Below, piece after piece: positions 34,278 to 41,304 of a DNA stretch of 41,304 nucleotides. The stretch comes from Mediterranea sp. (in: CFB group bacteria). GTDB taxonomy: Bacteria > Bacteroidota > Bacteroidia > Bacteroidales > Bacteroidaceae. Position 1 is the first letter of the stretch. Every line of letters starts with the position of its first letter. The notes under the pieces were generated by a model, which saw only the letters and a program-made list of their open reading frames with translations, searched no databases and was not told the DNA's origin. The stretch covers positions 1 through 41,304 of the forward strand of contig JAISIZ010000002.1 in the NCBI GenBank assembly GCA_031261785.1. Direction: 5' to 3'. A program made the translations under genes and the position numbers.

Positions 34278-37200
34278 ATGAAGCAGCTATCATTCCCCCT
34301 TCGGCAAGCCACCCTTTCGCTTCTGGCGGCCTTGACTCTCTGTGTCGGTTCCTGCAAAAGCGGGAAGGACATATCCCCCTCATCCGACTATGCCGCCTAC
34401 GTCAACGCCTACACGGGTGGCATCATCTCGCGCGCGGCCAGCATACGCGTGGAGCTGACACAGGAACAACCTTTAGTGGAAACCGGAATCGCGCTGAAAG
34501 ACAACCCCTTCAGCTTCACGCCATCCCTCAAGGGCGAGGCGCACTGGGTGAGCAATAGCGTCATAGAGTTCACGCCCGAGGAGGGCGAGCTGAAGCCCGG
34601 CACGCTCTACGAGACCACCTTCCAGCTGGGACGCTTCGCCGAGGTAGAGAAGGAGCTGAAAGAGTTCAAGTTCTCCTTCCGCGTGCAGGAACGAAGCCTG
34701 ACGCTCACCGCCGACCCGGTAACCATCACCGCCAACACCCCCGGGAGCGTGAACGCCAGCGGATACCTTCTATTCAGCGATGCCATGAAAGCCGACGACA
34801 TCAAAGAGCTGCTCACCGCCTACCGCGAGGACGACGAGAGCCAGACCTATCCCGTGACGATCACCCCCACGGGACGGGCTGACCGATACGTCTTCAGCCT
34901 CGATCCCATCGCCATGGAGGCCGACGAGTTCAACGTCGTCGTGAAGGTGCGGAAAAACAACCTCGATTACAAGGAGGGAGAATCCGTCAGCATCACCATC
35001 CCCTCCAAGGACGCCTTCAAGCTACTCTCCGCCCGGCGGGTGGACGAGCCGGAGAACGGCATAGCGATCACTTTCTCCGAACCCGTGTCGCAAACGCAAG
35101 ACCTCAAAGGTCTTATCCAGATCCAGGAACTCTCCAACTACATCTTCCAGGTAGAAGACAATAAAGTGTACGTCTACTTCGAGCCGAACGACCTGGAGAA
35201 GCTCACCCTCGTGGTGCATCCCGGCGTGAGGAGCATGGCCGACAAGAAACTGCTCACCACCACTACCCTATCCTTCAGCGAGCAACGTATCAAACCACAG
35301 GTGCGGATCGGCGTCGACGCCGCCATATTGCCCGATTCGAAGAACCTCATCCTCCCCTTCCGGGCGGTGAATCTCTATGCTGTCGACCTCAGCGTTGTCC
35401 GCATCTTCGAGAAGAACGTGCTCATGTTCATGCAGACCAACACGCTCGCCGGCTCGGGCGAGCTGCGGCGTTCGGGACGCATGGTGTACAAGAAGACACT
35501 CTGGCTCAACGAAGACGGCACCAAGGACCTGCACCAGTGGCAGGATTATTCCATCGACCTCTCGGGACTCATCCGCCAGGAGCCGGGAGCCATCTACCGC
35601 GTCTACCTCACCTTCAGCCAGGAATACTCGGCCTATCCGTGCGCCGGGGCGGGCGACGAGGGGAAGAAGAGCTTCGCCAAGAACATCCCCTCGCAAGGAA
35701 TGGTGCAAGCCACCGCCAGCGGACTGACGGAAGACGACGAAGAGACGTGGGATACCCCCGAGGCCTACTATTATTATAGCAACCCCTCCATGGACTGGAG
35801 CGAATATAGTTGGCGGGAACGCGACAACCCCTGCCACGCTTCCTACTACATGACCAACGACCGCATCGCCCAATGCAACGTCTTCGCCTCCAACCTGGGT
35901 CTCATCGTAAAGAAGAACTCCGCCGGACAGCTGTGGGCTACCGTGACCGACATGCTCACCGCGCAGCCCGTCAGCGGCGCGACGGTCACCGCCTACAACT
36001 TCCAGCTGCAACCCATCGCGCAAGGTACGACGGACGGCAGCGGATTCGCCCGCCTCGCCCTCAAGGGACAGCCCTTCATCGTGACGGCCGAAGTCGAGAA
36101 GCAGAAAGCCTACGTACGCGTGGTCGACGGCGAGGAGCTGTCGACCAGCCGCTTCGACGTGGGCGGAAAGGAGATACGGAAAGGGCTGAAAGGATTCGTT
36201 TACGGCGAGCGGGGCGTGTGGCGACCGGGCGACACGCTGCACGTCACCTTCATGCTCGAGGACCGCGAGAAGCGAATACCCGACCGACACCCCGTAACGC
36301 TCGAGCTGTACAACCCGCAAGGACAGTTCTATACCAAGCAGGTGGTGACCAAGGGGACGAACGGATTCTACGTCTTCAACCTCGCCACCAAAGCCGACGA
36401 CCCCACCGGCGTCTGGAACGCCTATGTCAAGGTGGGAGGCACAGCCTTCCACAAGAGCCTGCGCATTGAGACCATCAAGCCCAACAGGCTGAAGATCAAC
36501 CTCGACCTCCCACAGCTGCTCGACGCCTCGAGCGGGCAGATCAACGCCCCGCTCAGCGCGGCCTGGCTCACCGGAGCCACGGCATCCAACCTGAAAGCCA
36601 AGGTGGAGATGTCGCTCACACGGGCCAACACGCAGTTCAAGAACTACAACCAATACCTCTTCAACAACCCCGCCACCGACTTCACCAGCACCAAGGAGGA
36701 GGTGTACGACGGCTCGCTCGACGCCGGGGGAAAAGCCAACGTCGTGCTCAAGCTCCCCGAATCGGGCAACGCCCCGGGCATGCTCAATGCCACCCTCACC
36801 ACCCGCGTGTTCGAGCCGGGAGGCGACGCCAGCTTCTTCACCCAGAGCGTGCCCTTCTCGCCTTTCAGCTCGTACGTGGGCATCAACCTGAACGAGCCTA
36901 AGGGGAAATACATCGAGACCGACCGCGACCACACGTTCGACGTCGTGACGATAAACCCCAAAGGACAACCCGTGAACCGCTCCGGACTGGAGTACAAGAT
37001 ATACCGCATCGACTGGAGCTGGTGGTGGGAGAACAGCGACAACCGCTCGTTCGACGCGTACATCAACAGCAGCTCCATCACCCCCGTAGCCACGGGCAAG
37101 CTGAACACGCAAGGCGGAAAGGCGTCGTTCACCTTCAGGGTGAACTATCCCGACTGGGGACGCTACCTCGTCTACGTCAAGGACCCCGACAGCGGACACG

Positions 37201-39863
37201 CCACCGGCGGCACGGTCTACATCGACTGGCCCGACTGGCGGGGACGCTCCTCGCGGAAAGATCCCAGCGGCGTGAAGATGCTCACCTTCTCGCTCGACAA
37301 GGAGACGTACGCCGCGGGCGACAAGGCCACCGCCATCATCCCCGCCGCGGCGGGCGGACGGGCACTGGCCTCCATCGAGAACGGAACCACCATACTGAAG
37401 CAAGAGTGGATCGATATCGCCACCGAAGGCGACACGAAGTACACCTTCGACATCACCCCCGAGATGGCGCCCAACGCCTACCTCCACATCAGCCTGCTGC
37501 AACCCCACACGCAGACGGTGAACGACCTGCCCATACGCATGTATGGCGTGGTGCCGGTGCTGGTAGTCAACAAGGAGACGGAGCTGCGCCCGCAAATCGA
37601 CATGGTGGACGTGCTGCGTCCCGAGGCCGACTTCGACGTCACCGTGAGCGAGAAGAGCGGCAAGCCGATGACCTACACGCTGGCCATCGTCGACGACGGA
37701 TTGCTGGACCTCACCAACTTCCGCACGCCCGACCCGTGGAACGAGTTCTACGCCCGCGAGGCGCTCGGCATACGCACGTGGGACATGTACGACAACGTGC
37801 TGGGCGCCACCGCCGGCAAGTACGCCTCGCTCTTCAGCACCGGTGGCGACGCCACGCTCAAGCCGGCCGACGCCAAGGCCAACCGCTTCAAACCGGTGGT
37901 GAAGTTCGTCGGTCCCTTCGCCCTCGGGAAGGGAGAGAAACGGAAACACGCGTTGCGACTGCCCATGTACGTGGGTTCGGTGCGCGTCATGGTAGTGGCC
38001 GGACAAGAGGGTGCGTACGGAAACGCCGAGAAGACGGTGCCCGTGCGCACGCCCCTCATGCTGCTTTCCACCCTGCCCCGCACGATCAGCATCAACGAGG
38101 AGATCACCGTGCCCGTCAACGTCTTCGCCATGGAGGACAAGGTGAAGAACGCCACGGCCACCATACAAGTCAAGGGAGCGGGAGTGACGGTGACAGGCGC
38201 GGCGCGGCAGTCGCTCACCTTCGCCAAGCCCGGCGACCAGCTGGCCTACTTCACCCTGCGTACGGGAAACCAGACGGGCAAGGCCACCATCAGCCTCGCC
38301 GCGTCGGGCAATGGCGAACAGGCCAAGGAGACGGTAGAGATCGACGTGCGCAATCCCAACCCCGCCGTCAACCTACGCGACAGCCGATGGATAGAAGCCG
38401 GACAGAGCGCCGAGCTGGGCTACTCGCTCGCGCCCTCCTCCGGTGGCAACCAAGTGACGCTGGAGGTGTCGCGTCTCCCGTCGGTCGACCTCACCCGTCG
38501 CTTCGACTTCCTCTACGACTACCAACACCTTTGCACCGAGCAGCTCACCTCGAAAGGGTTGCCGTTGCTGTTCGTCGCGCAGTTCAAGGAGGTCGACAGC
38601 CCGGAGAACGAGAAGATTAAGAAGAACGTCGAAGAAGCCGTACAACGCGTATATAGCCGACAGCTCTCCAACGGTGGCTTCGCCTACTGGCCCGGCGACG
38701 CCGTGGCCAACGAGTGGGTAAGCTCCTACGCCGGCATGTTCCTCGTGTTGGCGCAAGAGAAAGGCTACGCCGTGCAACCCTACGTGCTCACCCGATGGAA
38801 GAACTTCCAACGCGCCGCCGCCCGCAACTGGAGTCCGTCGCAGGGCGGCAAGTGGCGTTCCGAGGCATCCGAACTCACGCAAGCCTTCCGCCTCTATACC
38901 TTGGCGCTGGCCGGCATCCCCGAGCAGGGAGCCATGAACCGCATGAAGGAACAGAAAGGCCTCTCGCTCTCCGCACGCTGGCGACTGGCCGCCTCATACG
39001 CCCTCACGGGGAAGATGAAGCCGGCCGAGGAACTGATATTCGGCGCCTCCACGCAGGTGGACGAGAACCAGGCGATGGACTACACCTTCGGCTCCTCGGA
39101 ACGCGACGAGGCGATGATCCTCGAAACCCTCATCCTGATGAAGCGCCACCAAGAAGCCCTGGAACAGGCCAAGCGCGTCTCGGCCAAACTCTCGAACGAA
39201 TCGTGGTTCAGCACCCAGTCCACCGCCTTCGCGTTGGTGGCGATGGGGCGACTGGCCGAGAGCATATCGGGCACGATAGACCTCAGCTGGAGCCTGAACG
39301 GCAAGCAGCAGCCCCAGGTGAAGTCGGCCAAGGCCGTATTTGAGAAGGCCATCGCCTCGCCCGGACAGTCGGGAAAGATCGCACTGAAGAACCAAGGGAC
39401 GGGAGCGCTCAGCGCCGACCTCGTGGTACGCACGCAGCTGCTGAACGACACGTTGCCGGCCATACAGAACGGCTTGCGCATGGAAGTGACGTACGCCAAC
39501 GCGGCGGGAACGGCCATGTCCGTAGAGGAGATCGGGCAAGGCACCGACTTCACCGCCACCGTGACGGTGACCAACATCGGAGCGGCGGGCTACACCGACC
39601 TCGCCCTGACGCATATCCTCCCCTCGGGCTGGGAAATCATCAACGCGCGTAACGCCGCCAACACGTACACCTACCAAGACGTGCGCGACGACCGCGTGCT
39701 GACCTACTTCGACCTGCCGCAAGGCGCCACGAAGCGTGTCACCGTAAGGCTCAACGCCACCTACATCGGTGCCTACACCCTACCCGCCGTACAATGCGAA
39801 GCCATGTACGACGCCAACGTGCAAGCACGCACACGGGCGGGGAAGACGAGGGTGACGAAGTGA
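34278..39863 (+). CDS. Alpha-2-macroglobulin family lipoprotein with CTEQ thioester motif
   Basis: A 1861-residue protease-trap-like protein of the bacterial alpha-2-macroglobulin family. The signal peptide ends in a lipobox with Cys26 ('CVGSC'), so it should be anchored in the periplasm or outer membrane. It has repeated macroglobulin beta-domains, an MG2-type domain near 636 ('KGFVYGERGVWRPGDTLHVTFML'), an A2M region near 1100-1240 ('YTLAIVDDGLLDLTNFRTPDPW', 'VGSVRVMVVAGQEGAYG'), and a helical thioester domain starting near 1400 with Cys1419-Thr-Glu-Gln. The thioester would bind an attacking protease covalently. Many bacterial homologues sit next to pbpC (penicillin-binding protein 1C); here the neighbours are a Fic gene and a small exported protein. 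The start at 34278 is fixed by signal peptide and promoter. Confidence 0.93.
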   Translation: MKQLSFPLRQATLSLLAALTLCVGSCKSGKDISPSSDYAAYVNAYTGGIISRAASIRVELTQEQPLVETGIALKDNPFSFTPSLKGEAHWVSNSVIEFTPEEGELKPGTLYETTFQLGRFAEVEKELKEFKFSFRVQERSLTLTADPVTITANTPGSVNASGYLLFSDAMKADDIKELLTAYREDDESQTYPVTITPTGRADRYVFSLDPIAMEADEFNVVVKVRKNNLDYKEGESVSITIPSKDAFKLLSARRVDEPENGIAITFSEPVSQTQDLKGLIQIQELSNYIFQVEDNKVYVYFEPNDLEKLTLVVHPGVRSMADKKLLTTTTLSFSEQRIKPQVRIGVDAAILPDSKNLILPFRAVNLYAVDLSVVRIFEKNVLMFMQTNTLAGSGELRRSGRMVYKKTLWLNEDGTKDLHQWQDYSIDLSGLIRQEPGAIYRVYLTFSQEYSAYPCAGAGDEGKKSFAKNIPSQGMVQATASGLTEDDEETWDTPEAYYYYSNPSMDWSEYSWRERDNPCHASYYMTNDRIAQCNVFASNLGLIVKKNSAGQLWATVTDMLTAQPVSGATVTAYNFQLQPIAQGTTDGSGFARLALKGQPFIVTAEVEKQKAYVRVVDGEELSTSRFDVGGKEIRKGLKGFVYGERGVWRPGDTLHVTFMLEDREKRIPDRHPVTLELYNPQGQFYTKQVVTKGTNGFYVFNLATKADDPTGVWNAYVKVGGTAFHKSLRIETIKPNRLKINLDLPQLLDASSGQINAPLSAAWLTGATASNLKAKVEMSLTRANTQFKNYNQYLFNNPATDFTSTKEEVYDGSLDAGGKANVVLKLPESGNAPGMLNATLTTRVFEPGGDASFFTQSVPFSPFSSYVGINLNEPKGKYIETDRDHTFDVVTINPKGQPVNRSGLEYKIYRIDWSWWWENSDNRSFDAYINSSSITPVATGKLNTQGGKASFTFRVNYPDWGRYLVYVKDPDSGHATGGTVYIDWPDWRGRSSRKDPSGVKMLTFSLDKETYAAGDKATAIIPAAAGGRALASIENGTTILKQEWIDIATEGDTKYTFDITPEMAPNAYLHISLLQPHTQTVNDLPIRMYGVVPVLVVNKETELRPQIDMVDVLRPEADFDVTVSEKSGKPMTYTLAIVDDGLLDLTNFRTPDPWNEFYAREALGIRTWDMYDNVLGATAGKYASLFSTGGDATLKPADAKANRFKPVVKFVGPFALGKGEKRKHALRLPMYVGSVRVMVVAGQEGAYGNAEKTVPVRTPLMLLSTLPRTISINEEITVPVNVFAMEDKVKNATATIQVKGAGVTVTGAARQSLTFAKPGDQLAYFTLRTGNQTGKATISLAASGNGEQAKETVEIDVRNPNPAVNLRDSRWIEAGQSAELGYSLAPSSGGNQVTLEVSRLPSVDLTRRFDFLYDYQHLCTEQLTSKGLPLLFVAQFKEVDSPENEKIKKNVEEAVQRVYSRQLSNGGFAYWPGDAVANEWVSSYAGMFLVLAQEKGYAVQPYVLTRWKNFQRAAARNWSPSQGGKWRSEASELTQAFRLYTLALAGIPEQGAMNRMKEQKGLSLSARWRLAASYALTGKMKPAEELIFGASTQVDENQAMDYTFGSSERDEAMILETLILMKRHQEALEQAKRVSAKLSNESWFSTQSTAFALVAMGRLAESISGTIDLSWSLNGKQQPQVKSAKAVFEKAIASPGQSGKIALKNQGTGALSADLVVRTQLLNDTLPAIQNGLRMEVTYANAAGTAMSVEEIGQGTDFTATVTVTNIGAAGYTDLALTHILPSGWEIINARNAANTYTYQDVRDDRVLTYFDLPQGATKRVTVRLNATYIGAYTLPAVQCEAMYDANVQARTRAGKTRVTK

Positions 39864-39880
39864 GGCGGGAAAGTGAGTTC

Positions 39881-41182
39881 TCACTCTCCCCCAATAAGAT
39901 AAGCGAAATATTTATAGACCAAATCGTCTATAGATATTTCGCTTTGTTCCAAGCGAGATTTATCAGTGGCGGTTATCCTTTCTTCCAATTTCTGCCCGCC
40001 CTTATATACGGTGGACAGATAATCCTTCCCGTCCCTTTGGAACAACCCGGAATTAGAGAAAGCGGACATGCGCATATCTTTCTTTGTATAGTTCAGCACA
40101 TACGACACATCCCTTACGCGTCCCTGGACAGGCGTTACCATTCCTTTATCCATCAAATCCTTCAGGTCGCGGCTGGCCGTATCCAAAGAGACGTTGGCTA
40201 TCTTGCTCCAATTCTTGGCGGACACTTTCGCCTCGTATCCACCGAGATATTGATTCAAGACCGCACGCTCTCGCTCCGTGACAACAACACCCGAGTGAGT
40301 TCGCCAGAAGATGGCCTTATTCAATACGCCACTCAACATCACGTTCGATTCTTCAACCGCGCGCTCGACGCAACGCAAGTACCACCCCAACCACTCCGTG
40401 AGGTCTCCATCGCCGCGTTGGGCACGCTCCAGCATACGGTAATACTCCTTTTTCTCCTTACTGATTTGCAAAGACATGCTATAAAAGCGTTGTTTGCTGG
40501 CATCGGTCTGCGACAATACCATGTCCGCTATAGCCCTGCCGATACGCCCATTCCCATCGTCGAACGGGTGAACGCATACAAACCAAAAGTGCGCGATACC
40601 CGACTTTATCAACGACGGGGAGACATCCCTATCGTTAAACCATGCCAGAAACTTATCCATCTCAGCCTGTACCAATTCCGCGTCGGGAGCGCGGTAATGC
40701 ACACGCTCGCGGCCAAACGCGCCCGAGACCACCTGCATACCCTCTTTGCGATAAGCCCCCACCAATAGATCATAATTGCCACTCTTGCCGTTAGGAAACA
40801 AAGAGGCATGCCAACCGAACAAGCGTTCATGCGTAAGTGCTTGCGTATAGTTCATGACAGCGTCCAGCATCATCTCCACCACACCATCTATATAATGTGT
40901 AGCCTCTCGCATATTAGGCACGACCGTTCCCAACTTCCGGGCGACCGAGGATCTGACCTCCGCCGTATTCAGATTAATGCCTTCTATTTCAGAAGAGGCG
41001 ACGATATTATTCGTCACGGATTCTACCGTGGCCAACATCTGATCGTCGAAACCAATGGCACTCAATCGTCCCTGAAGATACCCTATTGCCCGGTTTGTCC
41101 GGGCGATAGGATCCGACAGTTGAACGGCATCCCAACGGAAATCCGTCCAATTCTCTATTTCGTGGATATACTTCATACGCAT
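39881..41182 (-). CDS. Fic-domain protein with N-terminal inhibitory helix and C-terminal winged helix
   Basis: A 433-residue Fic protein from the ATG at 41182. The N-terminal region (DUF4172-like, 1-90) contains the inhibitory motif Ser63-x3-Glu67-Gly68 in 'VASSEIEGI', the class II position. The core motif HPFDDGNGRIGR spans 205-216, complete for AMP transfer, with His205 catalytic. The C-terminus (about 300-360, 'NWSKIANVSLDTASRDLKDLMDKGMVTPV') looks like a winged helix. Fic enzymes usually AMPylate target proteins; the target is unknown and no toxin-antitoxin partner is adjacent. A -7 element at 41194-41201 lies inside a longer open frame (to 41212), so the shorter start is chosen. Confidence 0.93.
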   Translation of the reverse strand: MRMKYIHEIENWTDFRWDAVQLSDPIARTNRAIGYLQGRLSAIGFDDQMLATVESVTNNIVASSEIEGINLNTAEVRSSVARKLGTVVPNMREATHYIDGVVEMMLDAVMNYTQALTHERLFGWHASLFPNGKSGNYDLLVGAYRKEGMQVVSGAFGRERVHYRAPDAELVQAEMDKFLAWFNDRDVSPSLIKSGIAHFWFVCVHPFDDGNGRIGRAIADMVLSQTDASKQRFYSMSLQISKEKKEYYRMLERAQRGDGDLTEWLGWYLRCVERAVEESNVMLSGVLNKAIFWRTHSGVVVTERERAVLNQYLGGYEAKVSAKNWSKIANVSLDTASRDLKDLMDKGMVTPVQGRVRDVSYVLNYTKKDMRMSAFSNSGLFQRDGKDYLSTVYKGGQKLEERITATDKSRLEQSEISIDDLVYKYFAYLIGGE

Positions 41183-41193
41183 CTTTGTTTCCG

Positions 41194-41201
41194 CAAAAGT
41201 A
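41194..41201 (-). promoter_or_regulatory. -7 promoter element of the Fic gene
   Basis: The minus strand reads TACTTTTG followed by CGG, matching TAnnTTTG, 11 nt before the ATG at 41182. A transcript would have a very short leader of about 5-7 nt. Confidence 0.55.
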
Positions 41202-41304
41202 ACCATTATCATCGGATAAACATCGGTTTTGCGGGGATAAAAATGGTCAAAGCCCCCCCCTATTTTGGGGATTACACCAATTTATGCCCACCAAAGCATA
41301 AGTA

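Noticed and set aside
35268..38168. 966-codon minus-strand frame inside the alpha-2-macroglobulin gene
   Set aside because: Composition is that of a complementary shadow, and the plus-strand gene has domains, signal peptide and thioester motif along its whole length.
38529..38536. CTTTGCACC promoter-like string
   Set aside because: It encodes the Leu-Cys-Thr of the thioester motif in the macroglobulin gene.

Overview
The window looks like a chromosomal segment of a Bacteroidales bacterium (Bacteroidota) with GC-rich coding sequence. The evidence is a SusC/SusD pair, Bacteroidales-type promoters (a -7 element of the form TAnnTTTG or, often here, TAnnTTCG, with TTTG/TTG near -33), a Rho factor with a large disordered insertion, lipoproteins, and the neighbourhood carboxynorspermidine dehydrogenase - bcp - recA. 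I cannot name the genus. Most of the window is housekeeping. I recognise 27 protein genes, one tRNA, one probable unidentified small RNA, and the 5' end of a group II intron.

Layout. 1-4794 (minus): a group II intron 5' end sits directly behind the terminator of a susC-susD outer-membrane uptake operon. 5012-7424 (minus): a zinc/cadmium-type P-type ATPase is followed by a Fur-family regulator; a TGCAAC-GTTGCA palindrome covers the -33 region of their shared promoter. 7583-14746 (plus): tilS, then a tightly packed rho-ffh-folD-capA-like operon (RNA termination, signal recognition, one-carbon metabolism, envelope). 14831-18030 (plus): tRNA-His with a strong terminator, a YidE/AspT-type antiporter, then a hemerythrin-domain protein overlapping a LuxR-type regulator whose receiver domain is degenerate.

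18031-18791 has no protein gene. It holds a transcription unit of about 310 nt (canonical promoter, cytosine-poor body, strong terminator) and a palindromic 22-bp tandem array. 18792-26268: a DUF3810 membrane metallopeptidase-like protein, valS, a short-chain dehydrogenase, a META-domain lipoprotein, a small membrane protein and a polyamine-pathway dehydrogenase. 26385-27893: bcp-recA. 28065-33624: a lactonase-fold lipoprotein, a CarboxypepD_reg-like surface protein, a GH27 alpha-galactosidase and a clostripain-like lipoprotein. 33755-41182: a small exported protein, a 1861-residue alpha-2-macroglobulin lipoprotein with a thioester motif, and a Fic protein.

The best candidates for something undescribed are the C-poor RNA gene at 18099-18409, the hemerythrin/degenerate-receiver regulator pair with a palindrome placed between its promoter elements, and the 22-bp array at 18647-18762. 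Promoter positions also move several start codons (alpha-2-macroglobulin, Fic, the 24187-24834 protein) and suggest that tilS and the DUF3810 gene may be transcribed without leaders.
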